The notes under the pieces are model-generated. The model was not told the origin of the DNA. It did no database searches and saw only the letters and a program-made list of their open reading frames with translations. Positions 46,980 to 54,803 of a DNA stretch of 64,000 nucleotides are shown piece by piece. Numbering within the stretch: position 1 is the stretch's first letter; each line of letters begins with the position of its first letter. Both the position numbers and the translations under genes were made by a program. Source of the stretch: CALDTK01 sp965213735 (GTDB taxonomy: Bacteria > Bacteroidota > Bacteroidia > Chitinophagales > Saprospiraceae). The DNA is taken from positions 2,147,016 to 2,211,015 of the forward strand of contig CBDCAB010000005.1 of NCBI GenBank assembly GCA_965213735.1, written 5' to 3'.

Positions 46980-48028
46980 TGCGGCTCAGCGCTTTCAGCG
47001 GGAAGGTTCCCAGTGACGGGCATGACGGTTGGTCGCTGAGTTATTTCACGAGCATCTTCGTATATTTCCTGAGCATTTTCAGCCATTACGGTAACAGCAT
47101 TAATTAATTGGTCTATATTCTCATCGCTTACTCCATTATTGTGAGCGAATGTGCGGGCTTCATTCTCAAGGAAATCTAATAGATCGTCAGAAGTTCGAAA
47201 GACTTGATCAACGGTGGTATTGCTTATTTCACCGTATGCGAAGGCTCCAAAGCCTCCCCCCACACCAGGTATTTCGACAGTTGCACCACCTGATAAACCC
47301 ATTGTAGGTTCTTCGACGCCCCGCCAATCTGTGGCAGTGCGCCCAGAAATCAGGCCAAAATTAATTTCGGCCCCGCCGATCTGCCCGCCTAGATCGGCGC
47401 TCGCTCCAAAACTGATTGAAGGGCCGTTTAACTCGTCTATTGTCCTAATGCCTAAACTAACTCCAGCTTCTAAGCCACCGGACCCCTGGAAACCGAGGCC
47501 AAGACCCCCGCCAACCGAGTGATATACTGCAAATACAGGTTCGTCGTAGGAGCTATCCTCCTCCCAGACCATTGCTATTCCAGTCGACATAGACCCAGTA
47601 GCAACAAATAAACCAATCCGACCGGTGGCCTGCACGAAAGCGGCTTCCAACTCATCCAAATCGATGGCCTGGATTGGAGTATTACTAGCAAATTGGTAAG
47701 GCGTCAGCATCGGATAGCTACTCGTCAAAGGGTCGGTTGACAAAAATCTACCTGCTGCTTTATTATACAATCTAAATCCATAATCTTGGACCTCTGTACC
47801 CCTTTTTTGCTCAGGCGTGACGCGCGATACCCCCAGCACCAGTGCCTCATTGCCAAGCTCGTATGTGTATGTGTGCGCCCGTGTCACCGTCCACAAAGCT
47901 AGTTCCCCATCCCTTTTTTTCTTCAACTGACCGCCGGAGGCACATCTGTTCAGATCGCTAGCGCGGCTTTCAATTCTTGGCAGGTTTTCAATTGAAGAAA
48001 AAAAGGAGAGAGATCTTCGCGCATTCAT
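46976..48028 (-). CDS. Rhs-core toxin tip cassette 1
   Basis: 350 residues from the ATG at 48028; the codon just upstream is an in-frame TAA. Residues 1-83 are identical to those of tip protein 2 (55070-56194). Residues ~84-123 (GRFLSTDPLTSSYPMLTPYQFASN) are the Rhs-repeat-associated core end, similar but not identical to tip 2. From residue ~124 the sequence is unrelated: a Gly-rich stretch (GGGLGLGFQGSGGLEAG) and a helical C-terminus. No signal peptide or long Rhs body is present, so alone it is a tip cassette rather than a secretable toxin. It is followed by a 4-nt-overlapping membrane immunity gene. Confidence 0.75.
   Translation of the reverse strand: MNARRSLSFFSSIENLPRIESRASDLNRCASGGQLKKKRDGELALWTVTRAHTYTYELGNEALVLGVSRVTPEQKRGTEVQDYGFRLYNKAAGRFLSTDPLTSSYPMLTPYQFASNTPIQAIDLDELEAAFVQATGRIGLFVATGSMSTGIAMVWEEDSSYDEPVFAVYHSVGGGLGLGFQGSGGLEAGVSLGIRTIDELNGPSISFGASADLGGQIGGAEINFGLISGRTATDWRGVEEPTMGLSGGATVEIPGVGGGFGAFAYGEISNTTVDQVFRTSDDLLDFLENEARTFAHNNGVSDENIDQLINAVTVMAENAQEIYEDAREITQRPTVMPVTGNLPAESAEPQ
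47912..48006. repeat. Inverted repeat inside the shared toxin N-terminus
   Basis: CCTTTTTTTCTTCAA (47912-47926) and TTGAAGAAAAAAAGG (47992-48006) are perfect 15-bp inverted copies separated by 65 bp. They encode QLKKKRD and SFFSSIEN of the tip proteins, an odd place for such symmetry in a real coding region. The second unit has the same at 56078-56172. A recombination or transcription-control site is possible. Confidence 0.75.
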
Positions 48029-48270
48029 TTATCGCGCAGAACCGCGCACGTGCACGACCACACACGCGCGTGGAACACCCACTACCAGGCTATTGGAACA
48101 CCGAGACCAGGCGCAGCGCGTTCCCCGGTAGAGTCGGCAACATCTGTAGAGTCGGCACCACCGCTAGCATCTTGTGGCTTCATTCCCAGTCAGCACAAGG
48201 GGATCAGCCACTTACTATATGCTGCCTTCACCGACCAAGCTTCAGGTGGCTGATTCGCTTGTGGTGACTG
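48029..48270. other. Region upstream of tip gene 1
   Basis: Leader between the structured block and the tip start. It holds a 33-codon minus-strand ORF (48082-48183, MKPQDASGGADSTDVADS...), uncertain as a gene, and GC-rich alternating stretches. Presumed promoter and leader of the tip gene; identical at 56195-56436. Confidence 0.4.
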
Positions 48271-48975
48271 GGTTAAGCGGGGTTTGGGGCGGCTTTTGAG
48301 AGCCCCAACAACAAACGCCCGTGCGGCTGAGCACGCCTTATACATAAGCGCTCCGCTTCACCATAGCTACATGCGCCGGAGCGCTCAGGATTTCGCGGGC
48401 TGATAAAGCGGCCATAGGAGCCCCTGCCTACTTGCCCCGAGGTACAAGGGATTAGCAAGTGGTCAGGGATCAGCGACGGCGGCCGCTGCGGGCCCAACCG
48501 AGGGCCGCCGCCGCTCGTCTGTGAGCGAGGGCGTGATCAGGCGACAGGTAGCTTAGCGGACTGAAGCCAGCGACCGAAGATGAGCAGCAGGCGGGGGCCG
48601 CGTGCAACGCCAAGGACTGTAGGCAAAACTGCTACATCGGCGTCAGCCAACCGCTAATTAATTGCCTACAGGCCGCAGCCGAGGGCGGCGCGCAGCCCGC
48701 ATACTAGGGCAGCGTAGCAACTGGTGTAAACGTGAGGCACGAACCTTACACCCGGGGCGAGAGCTGCCGATGAGGAGCCCGAGCCACAAGGCCCCCGGCG
48801 TGACACCTGCACCACTAAAGCACTATTCGTCCAGCCGCCTTAGCGGATGTGCCTTACTCTATCTTTAGTGGACAGGTGGCGCGATCTGTTGGCGTGGCGA
48901 GTCGCGACGAACGCCGCTTTAACTGCGCCCCGCAACGACCACCAGGGAGTAAGGGAGCGCAGCGGGACTAACGTC
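48270..48975. ncRNA. Candidate large structured RNA or replication origin, copy 1
   Basis: About 700 bp without a plausible gene but with many perfect long-range pairings: GCGCTCCG/CGGAGCGC (48348-48355, 48377-48384), GGCGGCC/GGCCGCC (48478-48484, 48503-48509), TGTAGGCAA/TTGCCTACA (48618-48626, 48662-48670), GGTGTAA/TTACACC (48723-48729, 48746-48752), and a composite stem CACCTG..CCACTAAAG / CTTTAGTGG..CAGGTG (48804-48820, 48863-48878) that encloses CCGC-CTTA-GCGG. It ends with the conserved GAGTCGCGACGAACGCCGCT block. Strand cannot be decided from the sequence. It is not a tRNA, and there is no reverse transcriptase for a group II intron. Confidence 0.5.
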
Positions 48976-49005
48976 AGCGCGATTAGCGCGTGCAGCTTGT
49001 TTTGC

Positions 49006-49923
49006 TCATCCCCTCGGATGCAATCTCCTCACCACCGCCGCCAACTCCCGCAAGCCCACCGCACTGTATCGCGCCGTCGTTGATGGATAGCGATGACCAG
49101 CAAACGCCTGCACCACCGACACATCATAGCCAGCCGCTAACAGATGAGCGATCACCGAGCCACGTATGCGCTGCGGCAGCAACCACAACTCACGCGCCCG
49201 CGAGCCATTCAAGATTGTCGAGAGCTTCTGACGCAACAACGGCCGCCCCCACCTAGACACCAGCAAGGTATTCGGCACACCTTCACCTCTACTAGTACTA
49301 GCCTCTGCCCAAGCTCCACGCACACCAGAGCCTACCAAGCCAGGCCGCACGTCCTCGAGGTAGCCAGCCAGCATCATCACCTGCCCGGCACGCAAAGGCA
49401 ACACCCGCGCATCAACGGTACGTGTGCCGGGTGCCCGCAAGCTTCCACCGCCCAGATCGATAGCCTCCAGCGTCAAAGCACACACCTCCGCCGGTGCCAG
49501 CGCCTGGTGACACAGTAGCCCCGCCAACACCGCCCGCAGCATACCCGCCTCATCGCTCGGATCACCTAGCTCATGGAGCAAACCTACCAGCTGTTCACGC
49601 GTGTAAAGCCGTGAGGCGTCGATGTGCTCTGAGGTGGCTTCAGTTCGCAAGGTCAACTTCGCACACGGATGATCCTGGCGCACCCCACTCACCACCAAAT
49701 AATCGTAGTACGACTTGATGGCGGCCAGTCGCGTCGCACGCGTCGCTGATGCCAGTCCCCGCTCTCGCAACACACCTAGATAGCTCACCACATCAGCCCG
49801 CCCAGCCGCCTCAGCATCGCCAAGCTCACCGCAGTAATCACTCACAAAGCGCCCATAAGCGGCCACCGTTGATGGAGCCCGCCCCGAGCTGGCTAAATAG
49901 TTTTCGAAGGCGTCAACGTTCAT
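49006..49923 (-). CDS. Degenerate tyrosine recombinase IntB
   Basis: 305 residues from the ATG at 49923 (MNVDAFENYLASSGRAPST), overlapping the intA end by 11 nt. It has the SAM-like N-terminal domain and tyrosine-recombinase fold. The usual box I GLR is replaced by ALA (CHQALAPAEV), and box II HxxR reads QRIR; the late His (FAGHRYPSTTARY) and Tyr remain. So two catalytic positions are lost. It is probably an accessory partner of IntA, since a related remnant at 45486 shows a similar loss. An identical copy is at 57172-58089. Confidence 0.82.
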   Translation of the reverse strand: MNVDAFENYLASSGRAPSTVAAYGRFVSDYCGELGDAEAAGRADVVSYLGVLRERGLASATRATRLAAIKSYYDYLVVSGVRQDHPCAKLTLRTEATSEHIDASRLYTREQLVGLLHELGDPSDEAGMLRAVLAGLLCHQALAPAEVCALTLEAIDLGGGSLRAPGTRTVDARVLPLRAGQVMMLAGYLEDVRPGLVGSGVRGAWAEASTSRGEGVPNTLLVSRWGRPLLRQKLSTILNGSRARELWLLPQRIRGSVIAHLLAAGYDVSVVQAFAGHRYPSTTARYSAVGLRELAAVVRRLHPRG

Positions 49924-50953
49924 GTTTAGCTGCTTTATCCGCACCCACCTCGAGGGCCAAAGCCGCCGGTGTGAGGCCATCATCATAGCTCGCATTTACC
50001 TGCCCGAGCTGACGTGTGTCCACGTGCAGATACACCCGCGTGGTGTCCAGATGCGCATGCCCCAAAAACCGCCTCAGATGCTCAGTAGTCGCCCCACGCT
50101 CCAGCAAGTGAGTAGCGATCGCATGGCGCAGCACATGACACGTCACCGGCACCGCTACACCCGCCAGCTTGGCCAGTCTACCGAGGATGCGATTGGCTAC
50201 AGCGCCGCGCATCACAGCACCACGATCATTGATCAGCACTGCCGCCTGGGACATTCCAGCTCCACCCTCCACCAAAAGCCCGCGGCGCTCTGCACCAAAC
50301 ATGTAGGCCTCCAGATCTGCGGCCACACCGCCACCCATCGGCACCACCCGACGCTTGCCTCCCTTGCCCGACGGCACCACCACGAGGCTTTCGCCAAAAC
50401 GCACGTCCCCGACAACACAGGCCGACAACTCTTTAGCCCTCAGGCCACACCCGTACACCAGCGACAACAGCGCCCGCGCCCGTGCAGGATAGTTGCCCTC
50501 ACCTAAGAGCTCGGCAGCTTCATACAAGCAAGCCACCTCAGCCTCTGTAGGCACCACCCGCTCGGAGTCCACCGCCACCGGCAGGTAGTCGGCGATGGCC
50601 ACCGCACTAGCTGGGTCGCGTATCAGCTCGCCATCCACGAGCAGCAACTCGAACAAGGCGGCCGTACGCCGCAGCTGCTTGCGCAGACTCTCCCGCATCA
50701 GCGGGCCGTAGTCGCGGCCAGCCCTACGACCCACTCGCTCGGCCTGCGCGGTGTAGTAGGCACGGATATCATCAACTGTCACCTCGTCGAGGCGAACTCG
50801 CCCGCGCACAGCGTGCAAGAAACCCAGCACCTCGAGCGCGGCTGCACCGTGGCCACGCGAAGGCTCAACAGCATACCCCAGGCCCAGGCGGTGGTGCTCC
50901 AAACGATCAGCAATCACTTGCCGCTCGGCCTCGGTAGCCAGACCCAAGCTCAT
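49913..50953 (-). CDS. Tyrosine recombinase/integrase IntA
   Basis: 346 residues with all catalytic elements: box I Arg in VYGCGLRAKEL, Lys in PSGKGGKRR, HVLRHAIATHLL (HxxR), and LGHAHLDTTRVY with the late His and nucleophilic Tyr. It is XerC/D-like with an N-terminal SAM-like DNA-binding domain. First gene of a two-recombinase operon downstream of an iteron-like cluster. It probably performs integration and excision of the 8.2-kb unit. It carries a 14-mer motif at 50387. An identical copy is at 58079-59119. Confidence 0.93.
   Translation of the reverse strand: MSLGLATEAERQVIADRLEHHRLGLGYAVEPSRGHGAAALEVLGFLHAVRGRVRLDEVTVDDIRAYYTAQAERVGRRAGRDYGPLMRESLRKQLRRTAALFELLLVDGELIRDPASAVAIADYLPVAVDSERVVPTEAEVACLYEAAELLGEGNYPARARALLSLVYGCGLRAKELSACVVGDVRFGESLVVVPSGKGGKRRVVPMGGGVAADLEAYMFGAERRGLLVEGGAGMSQAAVLINDRGAVMRGAVANRILGRLAKLAGVAVPVTCHVLRHAIATHLLERGATTEHLRRFLGHAHLDTTRVYLHVDTRQLGQVNASYDDGLTPAALALEVGADKAAKHER
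50387..50400 (+). repeat. 14-mer motif GCTTTCGCCAAAAC
   Basis: Exact copy inside intA, antisense to the gene (read as RFGES); duplicated at 58553-58566. Confidence 0.85.
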
Positions 50954-51048
50954 CGCATCATCCTTTCACCAATGCGCCTACTACTACTACTACTACTGCT
51001 ACGACGTGCTAGGCTGCTTTTTGGATTTAGGGGACACACCCTTTTTTT

Positions 51049-51144
51049 GGAACAGTGGAACAATCGCCCTTTTTGGCACTTAACGCACTGATTATCAGCG
51101 AGAACAATTGTTCCAGGATTGTTCCATATTGTTCCCATTGTTCC
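51049..51144. promoter_or_regulatory. Iteron-like cluster upstream of intA
   Basis: Four direct ATTGTTCC copies at 51107, 51118, 51128 and 51137 (spacing 11, 10, 9 bp) and two inverted GGAACA at 51049 and 51058, with a GAACAATTGTTC palindrome. About one helical turn apart, they suggest a protein-binding array: an operator for the recombinase genes or a replication-origin iteron set. A CTA trinucleotide run lies between it and intA. Confidence 0.6.
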
Positions 51145-51149
51145 AGGAT

Positions 51150-52535
51150 TTAGGCGCATATCGCATCAATTTGTGCCTCTAAGTCCTGTTTTATGCTCCG
51201 CCTCAGCTTGTCGTAGTCGTCGCGGTAGTCGATGCGGTAGCACACTTTTCGCAAGTTGCCGGAGTACTTGCTCGTGATGTACTCGGCCGTCTGGAGCTTG
51301 GCAAAAAACCGCGAGCACTGCGCCTTCGATAGGTGCATCGCCTGGCGCACATCGCGCTGGGTAAACTCCGGTTGGTCGTGCTGCTCAGCATACACTTTGA
51401 GCCGCTCATAAAATTGGCGTAAGCTGCCGTCGAGCTCGTCGACTTTTAGCACGATGGCCTCAAAAAGTATTTCACACGCCGCACGTAAATCTTCTGGTTG
51501 AGCCACGATTCTTCCCCGCTTATCCTTTTTTCGCTGATACTGATTGAGCAGGCACACCTGCCGCACAAAGCATAAATACAGCTCGTTGAGCCGCCTGATT
51601 TTGTGCGCTGATTCGGGCAACTTCACCCGGTCGGCATACGGGTTGACTACCTTGTAGGGCCGCAACATCCGCACGCAATTGGCCAGCAGCTGGCGGTTAT
51701 TTTCTTGTTCTTCAGCGCCTGCAAAAATATCGGTTGATTTGCCTGCAGCACGTGCATTTTGATAGCCGATCACGCGCTGAGTTTGGGCCGAACTTTCATC
51801 GACGGCCACGACTAATGATCGACTCACATTATCCTCGTAAACCTCGCCACGTGTCGTGCAGGCAAGACTCGCAATCGGCCCGCGCACCGTCCGCTCGCCG
51901 CCGTGGATAGCGCCGCGCTCGTCTTTGACGCTCGTCGACGAGGTGAGCACACCGCGACTTTGCAGCTCACGAACGGCCAACTGCGCATCTTCTTTGAGTC
52001 CGTCCAGATCTTCGAGACAGACCAGCTTATGCGTAAAATAATCCTCGGCCTGGTTGTAAAATGCGTTGTCTGTCACGCGCGTAAATCGCTTCACATCTTC
52101 GGTTGGCATGCAACGCGCAATCACGTCGAGCAGGCGCGTTTTGCCCGATCCACTCGAGCCCTGGATCAAGGCGTGCAGCGGCTCGGGCATCTTGTAACTC
52201 GAGGCCACCACGAACAGCAGCAGCCGGTTTTGCTGCTCGCCCACGATGCCGCAGCGTCCGATCAACTCGCCGATCCGGTCCATCAACTTTGGCGCCTTCA
52301 GGAACTCGAGGAACGCGGTGGTTTGGGCGTTGGTGAGTGTGGGGGCTTTCGCCAAAACAGGTGATGCTTTTTTTGCCCGCGCCTCGTGCATGTAGCGCTC
52401 TAACTCAAGGGTCAATCTGTCTAAGTCTGCGTGCAGATCACCCGCATCGATGCCCAGTTTCTCGGCCGCCAGCTTGCAGGTCTTTTCGACTTGGGCGTAG
52501 TCGTACAGATCGACTTTGAGCGTGATCGACTTCAC
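51150..52535 (-). CDS. P-loop ATPase, probable replicative helicase-like protein
   Basis: 461 residues. Walker A is GSSGSGKTRLLDVI; Walker B LVCLEDLDGL; a sensor-like LACTTRGEVYEDNVSRSLVVAVD follows. The N-terminal ~80 residues are helical and the C-terminal ~120 look like a winged-helix DNA-binding region (QFTQRDVRQAMHLSKAQCSRFF in style). It overlaps the primase gene by 4 nt, so the two likely act as the replication module of the element. A 14-mer motif lies at 52345. An identical copy is at 59316-60701. Confidence 0.82.
   Translation of the reverse strand: MKSITLKVDLYDYAQVEKTCKLAAEKLGIDAGDLHADLDRLTLELERYMHEARAKKASPVLAKAPTLTNAQTTAFLEFLKAPKLMDRIGELIGRCGIVGEQQNRLLLFVVASSYKMPEPLHALIQGSSGSGKTRLLDVIARCMPTEDVKRFTRVTDNAFYNQAEDYFTHKLVCLEDLDGLKEDAQLAVRELQSRGVLTSSTSVKDERGAIHGGERTVRGPIASLACTTRGEVYEDNVSRSLVVAVDESSAQTQRVIGYQNARAAGKSTDIFAGAEEQENNRQLLANCVRMLRPYKVVNPYADRVKLPESAHKIRRLNELYLCFVRQVCLLNQYQRKKDKRGRIVAQPEDLRAACEILFEAIVLKVDELDGSLRQFYERLKVYAEQHDQPEFTQRDVRQAMHLSKAQCSRFFAKLQTAEYITSKYSGNLRKVCYRIDYRDDYDKLRRSIKQDLEAQIDAICA
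52345..52358 (+). repeat. 14-mer motif GCTTTCGCCAAAAC
   Basis: Exact copy inside the element ATPase gene, antisense (read as VLAKA); duplicated at 60511-60524. Confidence 0.85.
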
Positions 52536-53881
52536 GCCAGACGTATTTGTAGCGTCACCTTGAGCGTGTCGAGCTGCTCGACGCGCAAGCCCTTCACGCG
52601 CAGCTCGGAGGCACGAGCTCGGTAGCCGATGTCGTAGGCGTTGGCTACGTCGAGGCCTATTTTTGCTGGTGTTCTTACAGGTTCCGGACGCTGCGCGGCG
52701 GGTACTATTGGTACTGCTTCTACTATCTGTTCCGATCCTGGCGGGTGGTCAGTTGAAGAATAAAGCCTAGCCCGTTCGCGGATAAAATGCCCGAGCACAT
52801 CAACTCCATCCTTGACCAGCAAACTGTTGCAGTCTTCGCCTTCGGGTACTTGCACAATCGTTGTCGCTACCTGGTCTCCTCGCAGCTCCCGCACTTTGGT
52901 GGCCACGCGCTCGGTAGCCTCGCGCCCGGCCTTGTCTCCGTTGAGGAAGAAGCACACTTCTTCGAGTTCGTCGAGTGCTGCTACTGCCGTTTCGTGTTCT
53001 TTGGTAAATCCGTTGGTGCCATACATCGCCAGCACCTCCCAACCATCAGCCGTAGCCTCATTCTGTAGCAAACTCACCGCATCGATGATGCTCTCGGTGA
53101 GGAGCAGCTTTTTGGTGGTCGTGGGTGGGTACTTCGGGTAGAGGCCTTGGCGATCACGCAGGTAATAATGTCTGCCAGTTTTGATCGCTGCAGGGTTTCG
53201 CGAGTCTCCTTCCACTCGCCGGAAGTACAGCCCTTCGATCTTACCCGTTTTGCCCTTGAGCGCAAACACCAAACATTCCCGCCCGAACACGTGGTACTGC
53301 TTACCTCCCGTCCTCGACTTGCGTCCACTGACGGATGCGCTCATCAGCCCGATCTCGATGCAGCTTTTGATCAAATACTCGTCGCGCCGCTCGCCGTGGT
53401 GCATCTGGCCTGAGTTGTAGCCTACCGCTAAGCCTCTAGTTGCCAATAATTTGTAGTCTAAGCCTCGCGCCTTCAGGTAGGTCTGCGCTAAGCGCGTCAT
53501 GCTGACGGCATTCGCGAAGTACGTATACACCTTCTGCAGCACAGCCGAGCGTGGTAGCTCCGTCATCGGTTTAGGCTTTACCGCCGCAGCCACCGCAGCT
53601 GATACTTCTCCGCCTGCCATCGCCTTGCAGCGCTCGATAGCCTCGTGCTTAGTGCAGCCCTCCTTATGCATCACGAAGTCAATCACGTCGAGTGATTTGC
53701 CGTGCGTCGGGCAGTTGCCACTAAAACAGTAGGCGGTGTGGGTTTTGTAGTAGACCTGCATGGAGGGAGTGCGGTCTTCGTGGAAGGGGCAGCTCAGCCT
53801 GAGCTTCTTGTCTGGCTTGAGGTGATAGTGCTGGAGCACGGCGGCCATAGAGAGGCGGGACTTGATCTGGGGGAGGGTCAT
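52532..53881 (-). CDS. CHC2 zinc-finger / TOPRIM primase
   Basis: 449 residues from the ATG at 53881 (MTLPQIKSRLSMAAVL); the frame is open further upstream but the family starts here. The zinc finger is LRLSCPFHEDRTPSMQV...AYCFSGNCPTHG, followed by DVIDFVMHKEGCT. The TOPRIM core is LLLTESIIDAVSLL and CFFLNGDKAGREATERV. It resembles DnaG-type primases of Bacteroidota mobile elements and should prime replication of the unit. It is divergent from the XRE gene. An identical copy is at 60698-62047. Confidence 0.88.
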   Translation of the reverse strand: MTLPQIKSRLSMAAVLQHYHLKPDKKLRLSCPFHEDRTPSMQVYYKTHTAYCFSGNCPTHGKSLDVIDFVMHKEGCTKHEAIERCKAMAGGEVSAAVAAAVKPKPMTELPRSAVLQKVYTYFANAVSMTRLAQTYLKARGLDYKLLATRGLAVGYNSGQMHHGERRDEYLIKSCIEIGLMSASVSGRKSRTGGKQYHVFGRECLVFALKGKTGKIEGLYFRRVEGDSRNPAAIKTGRHYYLRDRQGLYPKYPPTTTKKLLLTESIIDAVSLLQNEATADGWEVLAMYGTNGFTKEHETAVAALDELEEVCFFLNGDKAGREATERVATKVRELRGDQVATTIVQVPEGEDCNSLLVKDGVDVLGHFIRERARLYSSTDHPPGSEQIVEAVPIVPAAQRPEPVRTPAKIGLDVANAYDIGYRARASELRVKGLRVEQLDTLKVTLQIRLA

Positions 53882-54022
53882 GACAGAAAAAGTAAAAAAC
53901 CACTGATGTGCGGCAAACGTACCTATTACGCGGCGCTTATACAAATGTTCTGCGGCGAACACCTCAGATAAAAGGCGTATTTTGTGCAACCAACCCACAA
54001 TCCCTAGGCATCTACCACCAAT
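53882..54022. promoter_or_regulatory. Divergent control region between primase and XRE genes
   Basis: 141 bp separating the primase start from the XRE start, with related GCGGCGCT / GCGGCGAA half-sites around 53930-53958. By position this is where the XRE protein should bind to control replication genes. No exact operator could be defined by eye. Confidence 0.45.
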
Positions 54023-54382
54023 ATGGCGTCGTCTAACAGCAAAACTGATTCCGCCGCAGTCTTCGCTCAGCGACTAGGCGAAGTACGGCGTGCCCGTAAA
54101 CTCTCCCAGGATGAGCTTGGTGCTCGCATCGGCATTCTTGGTAAAGTACTTGGCCGGTATGAGCGCGCAGAGGCACGTCCTTCAGTTGAAGTTGCAGCCG
54201 CTCTAGCTCGCGCCCTTGATGTATCCCTTGACTATCTATCTGGTGTTACCAATGAAGAACTTGATCGCTCGACGGCCGAGCGTATACTCGCAGCTCAAAA
54301 GCTCAACTCTGAAGATCGGGCCCATGTGTTCGCCTTGTTCGATGCGTTCATAACTCGGCGCAGGCTTGAGGCTATTATTTAG
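54023..54382 (+). CDS. XRE-family transcriptional regulator
   Basis: 119 residues. The helix-turn-helix is RLGEVRRARKLSQDELGARIGILGKVLGRYERAEARPS, followed by ALDVSLDYLSG, the usual dimer-arm region, and a helical tail. It is transcribed away from the replication-integration operon, as phage- and ICE-type repressors are. It probably keeps the element quiescent. An N-terminally deleted homologue lies at 45876-46121; an identical copy at 62189-62548. Confidence 0.88.
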   Translation: MASSNSKTDSAAVFAQRLGEVRRARKLSQDELGARIGILGKVLGRYERAEARPSVEVAAALARALDVSLDYLSGVTNEELDRSTAERILAAQKLNSEDRAHVFALFDAFITRRRLEAII

Positions 54383-54407
54383 ACTGCTAAAGCTTCAATT
54401 AGAGGAG

Positions 54408-54740
54408 CTATATGGAACTCGCAGAGCTAAGGTCAAGCGCTTCCAAAGTGGATAGACTTACTTGCTTTGGACCAAGTAAATAAGCTCGATGCACGGCACC
54501 AGACTCAATGTCGGCAACTAGCGCTATCACTTGCTTTAATGGCCCATTAAACAAAATTACCTGAGAACCGAGTTCGCCTGCGGATTTAAAGATGAACGCG
54601 CTATATGGCGCACCAATAGATAGCGCTGACGCACTGCCTCCTTCACAACTATTAGAAGTAGTTAAATCATCGTCCAATGGGTTGCCATATACTTCCCCTC
54701 TTGCAACGTCGCATAAGGATCGTCCAGACAGAAGATTCAT
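54408..54740 (-). CDS. Hypothetical 110-residue protein of the tip cassette
   Basis: Small soluble protein (MNLLSGRSLCDVARGEVYGN...) without a recognised domain. It follows immunity 2 by 63 nt on the same strand and is convergent with XRE. It may be a second immunity protein or cargo. Its place matches that of immunity 3 next to the XRE remnant at 46 kb. Confidence 0.5.
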   Translation of the reverse strand: MNLLSGRSLCDVARGEVYGNPLDDDLTTSNSCEGGSASALSIGAPYSAFIFKSAGELGSQVILFNGPLKQVIALVADIESGAVHRAYLLGPKQVSLSTLEALDLSSASSI

Positions 54741-54803
54741 TGTCTGTAAGTCCGACGCTATCGCAGCATAACTGGATTACAACAGCCTCCTTACAACCTC
54801 TTG

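Noticed and set aside
47977..48267. 96-residue plus-strand ORF at the unit end, repeated at 56143
   Set aside because: Antisense to the shared toxin N-terminus and its leader, without any domain; its identity between copies only reflects the duplication.
48270..48975. Group II intron or diversity-generating retroelement
   Set aside because: No reverse transcriptase gene and no domain V-like hairpin found; a structured RNA or origin remains open.
49006..49995. Longer intB starting at 49995
   Set aside because: The extra 24 residues (MRAMMMASHRRLW...) are antisense-like overlap with intA; the recombinase domain starts at MNVDAF.
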